Source of the DNA: Taudactylus pleione
Taxonomy: Eukaryota > Chordata > Amphibia > Anura > Myobatrachidae
Assembly (NCBI GenBank): GCA_031769625.1
Contig: JAUIMM010000204.1
Coordinates: 874,001 to 938,000 of the forward strand
Reading direction: 5' to 3'
Length of the DNA stretch: 64,000 bases
Every line of letters starts with the position of its first letter. Within the stretch, counting starts at the first letter, position 1. The notes under the pieces were generated by a model, which saw only the letters and a list, made by a program, of their open reading frames with translations, had not been told where the DNA came from and searched no databases. Below, piece by piece: positions 1 to 15,540 of the stretch. A program made the position numbers and the translations under genes.

Positions 1-840
1 CACACATATAGAGACAGGGTTACATATAAAGACACAAACATATAGAGGCAGGGTTACATATAGACACACACATATAGAGGCACACATATATAGAGACAGG
101 GTTACATATAGAGAGACATATAGAGACAGGGTTACATATAGAGACACACATATAGAGACAGGGTTACATATAGAGAAACACATATAGAGACAGGGTTACA
201 TATAGACACACACATATAGAGACAGGGTTACATATAGACACACACATATAGAGACAGGGTTAGATATAGAAACATTTTTCACACATACAGGTATGGTTAA
301 ATATAGAGACAGGGTTACATATAGACACACACATATAGAGACAGGGTTACATATAGACACACACATATAGAGACAGGGTTAGATATACAAACATTTTTCA
401 CACATACAGGTACGGTTACATATAGAGACAGGGTTACATATAGAGACGCACACATATAGAGACAGGGTTACATATAGAGACACACATATAGAGACAGGGT
501 TACATATAGAGACAGGGTTACATATAGAGACACACACATATAGACATGGTTACATATAGACACACACATATAGAGACAGGGTTACATATAGAGACACACA
601 TATATAGAGACAGGGTTACATATAGAGACACACATATAGATACACACATATAGAGACACACACATATAGAGACAGGGTTACATATAGAGACACACACATA
701 TAGAGACAGGGATACATATAGAGACACACACATATAGAGACAGGGTTACATATAGACACACACATTTAGAGACAGGGCTACGTATAGACACACACATATA
801 GAGACAGGGTTACATATAGACAGACACATATAGAGACAGG

Positions 841-879
841 GTTAGATATAGAGACATTTTTTACTCATACAGGTACGGT
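841..879. repeat. C2 spacer unit (example; 28 copies noted)
   Basis: The unit is GTTAGATATAGAGAC, ATTTTTTACTCATAC, AGGTACGGTT. It is usually preceded by a monomer with AGACAGACAC. Approximate positions of the T-run are 856, 2431, 4127, 4672, 6881, 7856, 9431, 11125, 11670, 13195, 14891, 15436, 16946, 17589, 22489, 24536, 27413, 29087, 31785, 34661, 36335, 58918, 60550, 60949, 61434, 62016, 63232 and 63683. None was seen between 36.4 and 58.9 kb. Confidence 0.85.
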
Positions 880-1434
880 TACATATAGAGACAGGGTTAC
901 ATATAGAGACACACACATATAGAGACAGAGTTACATATAGAGACACAAACATATAGAGGCAGGGTTACATATAGAGACACACATATAGAGACACACACAT
1001 ATAGAGACAGGGTTACATATAGACACACACATATAGAGACAGGGTTACATATAGAGGCAGACACATATAGAGACAGGGTTACATATAGACACACATATAG
1101 AGACAGGTTTACATATAGACACACACATATAGAGACAGGGTTACATATAGAGACACACACATATTGAGACAGGGTTACATATAGAGACACACACATATAG
1201 AGACAGGGTTACATATAGAGACACATATAGAGACACACACATATAGAGACAGGGTTATATATAGAGACGGGGTTACATATAGACACACATATAGAGACAG
1301 GGTTACATATAGACACACACATATAGAGACAGGGTTAGATATAGAAACAGTTTTCACACATACAGGTACGGTTACATATAGAGACACACATATAGAGACA
1401 GGGTTACATATAGACACACACATATAGAGACAGG

Positions 1435-1474
1435 GTTAGATATAGAAACATTTTTCACACATACAGGTACGGTT
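1435..1474. repeat. C1 spacer unit (example; recurs throughout)
   Basis: This punctuation unit replaces one or two monomers. It reads GTTAGATATAGAAAC, then ATTTTTCACACATAC, then AGGTACGGTTAC. It recurs every few hundred bases over the whole window, usually in pairs about 85-130 bp apart. Variants read GATATCGAAAC (for example about 15,938, 17,967, 29,856, 39,223 and 46,100) and GGTATGG in place of GGTACGG. The T5 run is among the few T-runs in an array that otherwise has none on this strand. Confidence 0.85.
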
Positions 1475-1555
1475 ACATATAGAGACAGGGTTACATATAG
1501 AGACACACACATACAGAGACAGGCTTACATATAGAGACAGGGTTACATATAGACA

Positions 1556-3110
1556 CACACATATAGAGACAGAGTTACATATAAAGACACAAACATATAG
1601 AGGCAGGGTTACATATAGACACACACATATAGAGGCACACATATATAGAGACAGGGTTACATATAGAGACATATATAGAGACAGGGTTACATATAGAGAC
1701 ACACATATAGAGACAGGGTTACATATAGAGACAAACACATATAAAGACACAGACACATAGAGACGGGGTTACATATAGACACACACATATAGAGACAGGG
1801 TTACATATAGACACACACATATAGAGACAGGGTTAGATATAGAAACATTTTTCACACATACAGGTATGGTTAAATATAGAGACAGGGTTACATATAGACA
1901 CACACATATAGAGACAGGGTTACATATAGACACACACATATAGAGACAGGGTTAGATATACAAACATTTTTCACACATACAGGTACGGTTACATATAGAG
2001 ACAGGGTTACATATAGAGACGCACACATATAGAGACAGGGTTACATATAGAGACACACACATATAGAGACAGGGTTACATATAGAGACAGGGTTACATAT
2101 AGAGACACACACATATAGACATGGTTACATATAGACACACACATATAGAGATAGGGTTACATATAGAGACACACATATATAGAGACAGGGTTACATATAG
2201 AGACACACATATAGATACACACATATAGAGACACACACATATAGAGACAGGGTTACATATAGAGACACACACATATAGAGACAGGGATACATATAGAGAC
2301 ACACACATATAGAGACAGGGTTACTTATAGACACACACATTTAGAGACAGGGCTATGTATAGACACACACATATAGAGACAGGGTTACATATAGACAGAC
2401 ACATATAGAGACAGGGTTAGATATAGAGACATTTTTTACTCATACAGGTACGGGTACATATAGAGACAGGGTTACATATAGAGACACACACATATAGAGA
2501 CAGAGTTACATATAGAGACACAAACATATAGAGGCAGGGTTACATATAGAGACACACATATAGAGACACACACATATAGAGACAGGGTTACATATAGACA
2601 CACACATATAGAGACAGGGTTACATATAGAGGCAGACACATATAGAGACAGGGTTACATATAGACACACATATAGAGACGGGTTTACATATAGACACACA
2701 CATATAGAGACAGGGTTACATATAGAGACACACACATATAGAGACAGGGTTACATATAGAGACACACACATATAGAGACAGGGTTACATATAGAGACACA
2801 CATATATAGAGACAGAGTTACATATAGAGACAGGGTTACATATAGAGACACATATAGAGACACACATATATAGAGACAGGGTTACATAAAGAGACGGGGT
2901 TACATATAGACACACACATATAGAGACAGGGTTACATATAGACACACACATATAGAGACAGGGTTAGATATAGAAAAATTTTTCACACATACAGGTATGG
3001 TTACATATAGAGACAGGGTTACATATAGAGACACACACATACAGAGACAGGGTTACATATAGAGACAGGGTTACACATATAGACACACACATATAGAGAC
3101 ACACACATAT
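1556..3110. repeat. Higher-order block, about 1.57 kb, unit b
   Basis: This is the second unit of the 1.57 kb pair. It differs from unit a by a few single-base changes (for example GGTACGGG after the C2 spacer, and AGACGGG in place of AGACAGG). The register breaks down after about 2.8-3.1 kb. Confidence 0.68.
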
Positions 3111-3590
3111 AGAGACAGGGTTACATATAGACACACACATCTAGAGATAGGGTTACATATAAAGACACACACATATAGAGATACACATATATAGAGACAG
3201 GGTTACATATAGAGACACATATAGAGACACACACATATAGAGAAAGGGTTACATATAGAGACACACATATAGAGACACACACATATAGAGACAGGGTTAC
3301 ATATAGAGACACACACATATAGAGACACAGACATATAGAGACGGGGTTACCTATAGAAACACACATATAGAGACAGGGTTACATGTAGACACACACATAT
3401 AGAGACAGGGTTACATATAGAGACAGGGTTAGATATAGAAACATTTATCACACATACAGGTACGGTTACATATAGAGACAGGGTTACATATAGACACACA
3501 CATATAGAGACAGGGTTAGATATAGAAACATTTTTCACACATACAGGTACGGTTACATATAGAGACAGGGTTACATATAGAGACACACAC
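2772..3590. repeat. 0.8 kb block duplicated at +2,095 (first copy)
   Basis: It is distinguished by ACATAAAGAGACGGGG, a C1 variant with GAAAAATTTTTC, the monomer ACACATCTAGAGATAG and a run with AGAAAGGG, all in the same order as in the partner. Confidence 0.75.
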
Positions 3591-4866
3591 ATATAGAGAC
3601 AGGGTTATATATAGAGACACACACATATAGAGACAGGGTTACATATAGAGATAGGGTTACATATAGAGACACACATATAGAGACACACACATATAGAGAC
3701 TGGGTTACATATAGAGACAGGGTTACATATAGAGACACACACATATAGAGACAGGGTTACATATAGACACACACATATAGAGACAGGGTTACATATAGAG
3801 ACACACAAATATAGAGACAGGGTTACATATAGAGACACACATATAGATACACACATATAGAGACACACACATATAGAGACACACACATATAGAGACAGGG
3901 TTACATATAGAAACACACACATATAGAGACAGGGATACATATAGAGACACACACATATAGAGACAGGGTTACATATAGACACACACATATAGAGACACAC
4001 ACATATAGAGACAGGGTTACATATAGACACACACATATAGAGACAGGGTTACGTATAGACACACACATATAGAGACAGGGTTACATATAGACAGACACAT
4101 ATAGAGACAGGGTTAGATATAGAGACATTTTTTACTCATACAGGGACGGTTACATATAGAGACAGGGTTACATATAGAGACACACACATATAGAGGCAGG
4201 GTTACATATAGAGACACACATATAGAGACACACACATATAGAGACAGGGTTACATATAGAGACACACACATATAGAGACAGGGTTACATATAGACACAAA
4301 CATATAGAGACAGGGTTACATATAGACACACACATATAGAGACAGGGTTACATATAGAGACACACACATATAGAGACAGGGTTACATATAGAGACACACA
4401 CATATAGAGACAGGGTTACACATAGACACACACATATAGAGACAGGGTTACATATAGACACACACAAATAGAGACAGGGTTACATATAGAGACAGGGTTA
4501 CATATAGAGACACATATAGAGACACACACATATAGAGACAGGGTTACATATAGAGACGGGGTTACATATAGACACACACATATAGAGACAGGGTTACATA
4601 TAGACACACACATAAAGAGACAGGGTAACATATAGACACACACATATAGAGACAGGGTTAGATATAGAGACATTTTTTACTCATACAGGTACGGTTACAT
4701 ATAGAGACAGGGTTACATATAGAGACACATACATATAGAGGCAGGGTAACATATAGAGACACACATATAGAGACAGGGTTACATATAGACACACACATAT
4801 AGAGACAGGGTTACATATAGAGACACACACATATAGAGACAGGGTTACATATAGAGACACACACAT

Positions 4867-5685
4867 ATAGAGACAGGGTTACATATAGAGACACACATAT
4901 ATAGAGACAGAGTTACATATAGAGACAGGGTTACATATAGAGACACATATAGAGACACACATATATAGAGACAGGGTTACATAAAGAGACGGGGTTACAT
5001 ATAGACACACACATATAGAGACAGGGTTACATATAGACACACACATATAGAGACAGGGTTAGATATAGAAAAATTTTTCACACATACAGGTATGGTTACA
5101 TATAGAGACAGGGTTACATATAGAGACACACACATACAGAGACAGGGTTACATATAGAGACAGGGTTACACATATAGACACACACATATAGAGACACACA
5201 CATATAGAGACAGGGTTACATATAGACACACACATCTAGAGATAGGGTTACATATAAAGACACACACATATAGAGATACACATATATAGAGACAGGGTTA
5301 CATATAGAGACACATATAGAGACACACACATATAGAGAAAGGGTTACATATAGAGACACACATATAGAGACACACACATATAGAGACAGGGTTACATATA
5401 GAGACACACACATATAGAGACACAGACATATAGAGACGGGGTTACCTATAGAAACACACATATAGAGACAGGGTTACATGTAGACACACACATATAGAGA
5501 CAGGGTTACATATAGAGACAGGGTTAGATATAGAAACATTTATCACACATACAGGTACGGTTACATATAGAGACAGGGTTACATATAGACACACACATAT
5601 AGAGACAGGGTTAGATATAGAAACATTTTTCACACATACAGGTACGGTTACATATAGAGACAGGGTTACATATAGAGACACACAT
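4867..5685. repeat. 0.8 kb block duplicated at +2,095 (second copy)
   Basis: This is the partner of 2,772-3,590 with the same ordered variants. The two stretches diverge after the second C1 spacer. Confidence 0.75.
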
Positions 5686-6960
5686 ATAGAGACAGGGTTA
5701 CATATAGACAAACACATATAGAGACAGGGTTAGATATAGAAACATTTTTCACACATACAGGTACGGTTACATATAGAGACAGGGTTACATATAGAGACAC
5801 ACACATACAGAGACAGGGTTACATATAGAGACAGGGTTACATATAGACACACACATATAGAAACAGGGTTACATATAAAGACACACACATATAGAGGCAG
5901 GGTTACATATAGACACACACATATAGAGACACACATATATAGAGACAGGGTTACATATAGAGACACATATAGAGACACACACATATAGAGACAGGGTTAC
6001 ATATAGAGACACACATATAGAGACAGGGTTACATATAGAGACACACACATATAGAGACACAGACACATAGAGACGGGGTTACATATAGACACACACATAT
6101 AGAGACGGTTACATATAGACACACACATATAGAGACAGGGTTACATATAGACACACACATATAGAGACAGGGTTAGATATAGAAACATTTTTCACACATA
6201 CAGGTATGGTTAAATATAGAGACAGGGTTACATATAGACACACACATATAGAGACAGGGTTACATATAGACACACACATATAGAGACAGGGTTAGATATA
6301 CAAACATTTTTCACGCATACAGGTACGGTTACATATAGAGACAGGGTTACATATAGAGACGCACACATATAGAGACAGGGTTACATATAGAGACACACAC
6401 ATATAGAGACAGGGTTACACATAGAGACAGGGTTACATATAGAGATACACATATAGAGACACACATATAGAGACAGGGTTACATATAGAGACACACACAT
6501 ATAGACAGGGTTACATATAGACACACACATATAGAGACAGGGTTACATATAGAGACACACATATATAGAGACAGGGTTACATATAGAGACACACATATAG
6601 ATACACACATATAGAGACACACACATATAGAGACACACACATATAGAGACAGGGTTACATATAGAGACACACACATATAGAGACAGGGATACATATAGAG
6701 ACACACACATATAGAGACAGGGTTACATATAGACACACACATATAGAGACACACACATATAGAGACAGGGTTACATATAGACACACACATTTAGAGACAG
6801 GGTTACGTATAGACACACACCTATAGAGACAGGGTTACATATATACAGACACATATAGAGACAGGGTTAGATATATAGACATTTTTTACTCATACAGGTA
6901 CGGTTACATATAGAGACAGGGTTACATATAGAGACACACACATATAGAGACAGGGTTACA
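5580..6960. repeat. 1.4 kb block with distant relatives at about 26.1 and 33.3 kb
   Basis: The ordered variants (AGAGGCAGGG, the shortened AGAGACGGTTACAT, GGTATGGTTAAATATAG and CACGCATAC in a C1 spacer) match 26,094-27,430 at a shift of about 20.51-20.53 kb, and that region's own +7,248 copy. It links the left segment to the element-bearing region. Confidence 0.7.
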
Positions 6961-7484
6961 TATAGAGACACACACATATAGAGACAGGGTTACATATAGA
7001 GACAGGGTTACATATAGAGACACACACATATAGAGACAGGGTTACATATAGAGACACACACATATAGAGACAGGGTTACATATAGAGACAGGGTTACATA
7101 TAGAGACACACACATATAGAGACAGGGTTACATATAGACACACACATATAGAGACAGGGTTACATATAGAGACACACACATATAGAGACAGGGTTACATA
7201 TAGAGACACACATATAGAGACAGGGTTACTTATAGAGACAGGGTTACATATAGAGACACATATAGAGACACACACATATAGAGACAGGGTTATATATAGA
7301 GACGGGGTTACATATAGACACACATATAGAGACAGGGTTACATATAGACACACACATATAGAGACAGGGTTACATATAGAGACACACACATATAGAGACA
7401 GGGTTACATATAGAGACACACATATAGAGACAGGGTTACTTATAGAGACAGGGTTACATATAGAGACACATATAGAGACACACA

Positions 7485-10400
7485 CATATAGAGACAGGGT
7501 TACATATAGAGACAGGGTTACATATAGAGACACACACATATAGACATGGTTACATATAGACACACACATATAGAGACAGGGTTACATATAGAGACACACA
7601 TATATAGAGACAGGGTTACATATAGAGACACACATATAGATACACACATATAGAGACACACACATATAGAGACAGGGTTACATATAGAGACACACACATA
7701 TAGAGACAGGGATACATATAGAGACACACACATATAGAGACAGGGTTACATATAGACACACACATTTAGAGACAGGGCTACGTATAGACACACACATATA
7801 GAGACAGGGTTACATATAGACAGACACATATAGAGACAGGGTTAGATATAGAGACATTTTTTACTCATACAGGTACGGTTACATATAGAGACAGGGTTAC
7901 ATATAGAGACACACACATATAGAGACAGAGTTACATATAGAGACACAAACATATAGAGGCAGGGTTACATATAGAGACACACATATAGAGACACACACAT
8001 ATAGAGACAGGGTTACATATAGACACACACATATAGAGACAGGGTTACATATAGAGGCAGACACATATAGAGACAGGGTTACATATAGACACACATATAG
8101 AGACAGGTTTACATATAGACACACACATATAGAGACAGGGTTACATATAGAGACACACACATATTGAGACAGGGTTACATATAGAGACACACACATATAG
8201 AGACAGGGTTACATATAGAGACACATATAGAGACACACACATATAGAGACAGGGTTATATATAGAGACGGGGTTACATATAGACACACATATAGAGACAG
8301 GGTTACATATAGACACACACATATAGAGACAGGGTTAGATATAGAAACATTTTTCACACATACAGGTACGGTTACATATAGAGACACACATATAGAGACA
8401 GGGTTACATATAGACACACACATATAGAGACAGGGTTAGATATAGAAACATTTTTCACACATACAGGTACGGTTACATATAGAGACAGGGTTACATATAG
8501 AGACACACACATACAGAGACAGGCTTACATATAGAGACAGGGTTACATATAGACACACACATATAGAGACAGGGTTACATATAAAGACACAAACATATAG
8601 AGGCAGGGTTACATATAGACACACACATATAGAGGCACACATATATAGAGACAGGGTTACATATAGAGACACATATAGAGACAGGGTTACATATAGAGAC
8701 ACACATATAGAGACAGGGTTACATATAGAGACACACACATATAAAGACACAGACACATAGAGACGGGGTTACATATAGACACACACATATAGAGACAGGG
8801 TTACATATAGACACACACATATAGAGACAGGGTTAGATATAGAAACATTTTTCACACATACAGGTATGGTTAAATATAGAGACAGGGTTACATATAGACA
8901 CACACATATAGAGACAGGGTTACATATAGACACACACATATAGAGACAGGGTTAGATATACAAACATTTTTCACACATACAGGTACGGTTACATATAGAG
9001 ACAGGGTTACATATAGAGACGCACACATATAGAGACAGGGTTACATATAGAGACACACACATATAGAGACAGGGTTACATATAGAGACAGGGTTACATAT
9101 AGAGACACACACATATAGACATGGTTACATATAGACACACACATATAGAGATAGGGTTACATATAGAGACACACATATATAGAGACAGGGTTACATATAG
9201 AGACACACATATAGATACACACATATAGAGACACACACATATAGAGACAGGGTTACATATAGAGACACACACATATAGAGACAGGGATACATATAGAGAC
9301 ACACACATATAGAGACAGGGTTACTTATAGACAGACACATTTAGAGACAGGGCTATGTATAGACACACACATATAGAGACAGGGTTACATATAGACAGAC
9401 ACATATAGAGACAGGGTTAGATATAGAGACATTTTTTACTCATACAGGTACGGGTACATATAGAGACAGGGTTACATATAGAGACACACACATATAGAGA
9501 CAGAGTTACATATAGAGACACAAACATATAGAGGCAGGGTTACATATAGAGACACACATATAGAGACACACACATATAGAGACAGGGTTACATATAGACA
9601 CACACATATAGAGACAGGGTTACATATAGAGGCAGACACATATAGAGACAGGGTTACATATAGACACACATATAGAGACGGGTTTACATATAGACACACA
9701 CATATAGAGACAGGGTTACATATAGAGACACACACATATAGAGACAGGGTTACATATAGAGACACACACATATAGAGACAGGGTTACATATAGAGACACA
9801 TATATATAGAGACAGAGTTACATATAGAGACAGGGTTACATATAGAGACACATATAGAGACACACATATATAGAGACAGGGTTACATAAAGAGACGGGGT
9901 TACATATAGACACACACATATAGAGACAGGGTTACATATAGACACACACATATAGAGACAGGGTTAGATATAGAAAAAAATTTCACACATACAGGTATGG
10001 TTACATATAGAGACAGGGTTACATATAGAGACACACACATACAGAGACAGGGTTACATATAGAGACAGGGTTACACATATAGACACACACATATAGAGAC
10101 ACACACATATAGAGACAGGGTTACATATAGACACACACATCTAGAGATAGGGTTACATATAAAGACACACATATAGAGATACACATATATAGAGACAGGG
10201 TTACATATAGAGACACATATAGAGACACACACATATAGAGAAAGGGTTACATATAGAGACACACATATAGAGACACACACATATAGAGACAGGGTTACAT
10301 ATAGAGACACACACATATAGAGACACAGACATATAGAGATGGGGTTACCTATAGAAACACACATATAGAGACAGGGTTACATGTAGACACACACATATAG

Positions 10401-11813
10401 AGACAGGGTTACATATAGAGACAGGGTTAGATATAGAAACATTTATCACACATACAGGTACGGTTACATATAGAGACAGGGTTACATATAGACACACACA
10501 TATAGAGACAGGGTTAGATATAGAAACATTTTTCACACATACAGGTACGGTTACATATAGAGACAGGGTTACATATAGAGACACACACATATAGAGACAG
10601 GGTTACATATAGAGACACACACATATAGAGACAGGGTTACATATAGAGATAGGGTTACATATAGAGACACACATATAGAGACACACACATATAGAGACTG
10701 GGTTACATATAGAGACAGGGTTACATATAGAGACACACACATATAGAGACAGGGTTACATATAGACACACACATATAGAGACAGGGTTACATATAGAGAC
10801 ACACAAATATAGAGACAGGGTTACATATAGAGACACACATATAGATACACACATATAGAGACACACACATATAGAGACACACACATATAGAGACAGGGTT
10901 ACATATAGAAACACACACATATAGAGACAGGGATACATATAGAGACACACACATATAGAGACAGGGTTACATATAGACACACACATATAGAGACACACAC
11001 ATATAGAGACAGGGTTACATATAGACACACACATATAGAGACAGGGTTACGTATAGACACACACATATAGAGACAGGGTTACATATAGACAGACACATAT
11101 AGAGACAGGGTTAGATATAGAGACATTTTTTACTCATACAGGGACGGTTACATATAGAGACAGGGTTACATATAGAGACACACACATATAGAGGCAGGGT
11201 TACATATAGAGACACACATATAGAGACACACACATATAGAGACAGGGTTACATATAGAGACACACACATATAGAGACAGGGTTACATATAGACACAAACA
11301 TATAGAGACAGGGTTACATATAGACACACACATATAGAGACAGGGTTACATATAGAGACACACACATATAGAGACAGGGTTACATATAGAGACACACACA
11401 TATAGAGACAGGGTTACACATAGACACACACATATAGAGACAGGGTTACATATAGACACACACAAATAGAGACAGGGTTACATATAGAGACAGGGTTACA
11501 TATAGAGACACATATAGAGACACACACATATAGAGACAGGGTTACATATAGAGACGGGGTTACATATAGACACACACATATAGAGACAGGGTTACATATA
11601 GACACACACATAAAGAGACAGGGTAACATATAGACACACACATATAGAGACAGGGTTAGATATAGAGACATTTTTAACTCATACAGGTACGGTTACATAT
11701 AGAGACAGGGTTACATATAGAGACACATACATATAGAGGCAGGGTAACATATAGAGACACACATATAGAGACAGGGTTACATATAGACACACACATATAG
11801 AGACAGGGTTACA
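7485..11813. repeat. 4.3 kb block duplicated at +7,000 (second copy)
   Basis: This is the partner of 485-4,815. It overlaps the first unit of the 3.76 kb tandem pair, so the larger duplication and the tandem one are nested. The loss of one CA step near 10,165 is private to this copy. Confidence 0.8.
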
Positions 11814-11815
11814 TA
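8050..11815. repeat. 3.76 kb tandem duplication, unit 1
   Basis: The unit is followed directly by a second copy at a shift of 3,764 bp, becoming 3,766 bp after the private CA loss near 10,165. Markers: the C2 spacers at 9,431, 11,125 and 11,670 recur at 13,195, 14,891 and 15,436, and GTATGGTTAAATATAG at 8,864 recurs at 12,628. Confidence 0.8.
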
Positions 11816-14800
11816 TAGAGGCAGACACATATAGAGACAGGGTTACATATAGACACACATATAGAGACAGGTTTACATATAGACACGCACATATAGAGAC
11901 AGGGTTACATATAGAGACACACACATATTGAGACAGGGTTACATATAGAGACACACACATATAGAGACAGGGTTACATATAGAGACACATATAGAGACAC
12001 ACACATATAGAGACAGGGTTATATATAGAGACGGGGTTACATATAGACACACATATAGAGACAGGGTTACATATAGACACACACATATAGAGACAGGGTT
12101 AGATATAGAAACATTTTTCACACATACAGGTACGGTTACATATAGAGACACACATATAGAGACAGGGTTACATATAGACACACACATATAGAGACAGGGT
12201 TAGATATAGAAACATTTTTCACACATACAGGTACGGTTACATATAGAGACAGGGTTACATATAGAGACACACACATACAGAGACAGGCTTACATATAGAG
12301 ACAGGGTTACATATAGACACACACATATAGAGACAGGGTTACATATAAAGACACAAACATATAGAGGCAGGGTTACATATAGACACACACATATAGAGGC
12401 ACACATATATAGAGACAGGGTTACATATAGAGACACATATAGAGACAGGGTTACATATAGAGACACACATATAGAGACAGGGTTACATATAGAGACACAC
12501 ACATATAAAGACACAGACACATAGAGACGGGGTTACATATAGACACACACATATAGAGACAGGGTTACATATAGACACACACATATAGAGACAGGGTTAG
12601 ATATAGAAACATTTTTCACACATACAGGTATGGTTAAATATAGAGACAGGGTTACATATAGACACACACATATAGAGACAGGGTTACATATAGACACACA
12701 CATATAGAGACAGGGTTAGATATACAAACATTTTTCACACATACAGGTACGGTTACATATAGAGACAGGGTTACATATAGAGACGCACACATATAGAGAC
12801 AGGGTTACATATAGAGACACACACATATAGAGACAGGGTTACATATAGAGACAGGGTTACATATAGAGACACACACATATAGACATGGTTACATATAGAC
12901 ACACACATATAGAGATAGGGTTACATATAGAGACACACATATATAGAGACAGGGTTACATATAGAGACACACATATAGATACACACATATAGAGACACAC
13001 ACATATAGAGACAGGGTTACATATAGAGACACACACATATAGAGACAGGGATACATATAGAGACACACACATATAGAGACAGGGTTACTTATAGACACAC
13101 ACATTTAGAGACAGGGCTATGTATAGACACACACATATAGAGACAGGGTTACATATAGACAGACACATATAGAGACAGGGTTAGATATAGAGACATTTTT
13201 TACTCATACAGGTACGGGTACATATAGAGACAGGGTTACATATAGAGACACACACATATAGAGACAGAGTTACATATAGAGACACAAACATATAGAGGCA
13301 GGGTTACATATAGAGACACACATATAGAGACACACACATATAGAGACAGGGTTACATATAGACACACACATATAGAGACAGGGTTACATATAGAGGCAGA
13401 CACATATAGAGACAGCGTTACATATAGACACACATATAGAGACGGGTTTACATATAGACACACACATATAGAGACAGGGTTACATATAGAGACACACACA
13501 TATAGAGACAGGGTTACATATAGAGACACACACATATAGAGACAGGGTTACATATAGAGACACACATATATAGAGACAGAGTTACATATAGAGACAGGGT
13601 TACATATAGAGACACATATAGAGACACACATATATAGAGACAGGGTTACATAAAGAGACGGGGTTACATATAGACACACACATATAGAGACAGGGTTACA
13701 TATAGACACACACATATAGAGACAGGGTTAGATATAGAAAAATTTTTCACACATACAGGTATGGTTACATATAGAGACAGGGTTACATATAGAGACACAC
13801 ACATACAGAGACAGGGTTACATATAGAGACAGGGTTACACATATAGACACACACATATAGAGACACACACATATAGAGACAGGGTTACATATAGACACAC
13901 ACATCTAGAGATAGGGTTACATATAAAGACACACACATATAGAGATACACATATATAGAGACAGGGTTACATATAGAGACACATATAGAGACACACACAT
14001 ATAGAGAAAGGGTTACATATAGAGACACACATATAGAGACACACACATATAGAGACAGGGTTACATATAGAGACACACACATATAGAGACACAGACATAT
14101 AGAGACGGGGTTACCTATAGAAACACACATATAGAGACAGGGTTACATGTAGACACACACATATAGAGACAGGGTTACATATAGAGACAGGGTTAGATAT
14201 AGAAACATTTATCACACATACAGGTACGGTTACATATAGAGACAGGGTTACATATAGACACACACATATAGAGACAGGGTTAGATATAGAAACATTTTTC
14301 ACACATACAGGTACGGTTACATATAGAGACAGGGTTACATATAGAGACACACACATATAGAGACAGGGTTACATATAGAGACACACACATATAGAGACAG
14401 GGTTACATATAGAGATAGGGTTACATATAGAGACACACATATAGAGACACACACATATAGAGACTGGGTTACATATAGAGACAGGGTTACATATAGAGAC
14501 ACACACATATAGAGACAGGGTTACATATAGACACACACATATAGAGACAGGGTTACATATAGAGACACACAAATATAGAGACAGGGTTACATATAGAGAC
14601 ACACATATAGATACACACATATAGAGACACACACATATAGAGACACACACATATAGAGACAGGGTTACATATAGAAACACACACATATAGAGACAGGGAT
14701 ACATATAGAGACACACACATATAGAGACAGGGTTACATATAGACACACACATATAGAGACACACACATATAGAGACAGGGTTACATATAGACACACACAT

Positions 14801-15540
14801 ATAGAGACAGGGTTACGTATAGACACACACATATAGAGACAGGATTACATATAGACAGACACATATAGAGACAGGGTTAGATATAGAGACATTTTTTACT
14901 CATACAGGGACGGTTACATATAGAGACAGGGTTACATATAGAGACACACACATATAGAGGCAGGGTTACATATAGAGACACACATATAGAGACACACACA
15001 TATAGAGACAGGGTTACATATAGAGACACACACATATAGAGACAGGGTTACATATAGACACAAACATATAGAGACAGGGTTACATATAGACACACACATA
15101 TAGAGACAGGGTTACATATAGAGACACACACATATAGAGACAGGGTTACATATAGAGACACACACATATAGAGACAGGGTTACACATAGACACACACATA
15201 TAGAGACAGGGTTACATATAGACACACACAAATAGAGACAGGGTTACATATAGAGACAGGGTTACATATAGAGACACATATAGAGACACACACATATAGA
15301 GACAGGGTTACATATAGAGACGGGGTTACATATAGACACACACATATAGAGACAGGGTTACATATAGACACACACATAAAGAGACAGGGTAACATATAGA
15401 CACACACATATAGAGACAGGGTTAGATATAGAGACATTTTTTACTCATACAGGTACGGTTACATATAGAGACAGGGTTACATATAGAGACACATACATAT
15501 AGAGGCAGGGTAACATATAGAGACACACATATAGAGACAG
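11816..15540. repeat. 3.76 kb tandem duplication, unit 2
   Basis: This is the head-to-tail second unit. Near 13,930 it keeps the CA step that unit 1 lost, as the 485-4,815 relative does, so unit 1 changed after the duplication or conversion event. Few other differences are seen (for example AGCGTT at about 13,415, AGGATT at about 14,842). Confidence 0.8.

Larger units (their letters stand above)
1..1555. repeat. Higher-order block, about 1.57 kb, unit a
   Basis: The order of monomers and spacers here is repeated about 1,573-1,575 bp downstream. For example, the variant GTATGGTTAAATATAG at 291 recurs at 1,864, and the C2 spacer at 856 recurs at 2,431. Small indels near the start shift the register by about 20 bp. 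The left end of the unit may lie outside the window. Confidence 0.7.
485..4815. repeat. 4.3 kb block duplicated at +7,000 (first copy)
   Basis: Monomer order, spacer types and private variants match 7,485-11,813. The shift is 7,000 bp up to about 3.16 kb and 6,998 bp after that, because this copy has one more CA step near 3,170. One difference is CAGTTTTC at about 1,350 against CATTTTTC in the partner. Homology fades at about 4,815, where the partner switches to a monomer reading AGAGGCAGACAC. Confidence 0.8.

Noticed and set aside
841..879. T5-T6 runs in spacer units as RNA polymerase III terminators, and ATATAG as TATA boxes
   Set aside because: The motifs are too short and occur in every unit. 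No internal promoter boxes or gene body accompany them, so a regulatory call is not supported.
485..11813. The exact 7,000-bp shift as a sign of artificial or computer-made sequence
   Set aside because: The shift becomes 6,998 after a 2-bp CA loss, private substitutions separate the copies, and the other blocks have unrelated shifts (3,764; 2,095; 7,248; 2,356; 1,258). The round number looks accidental.
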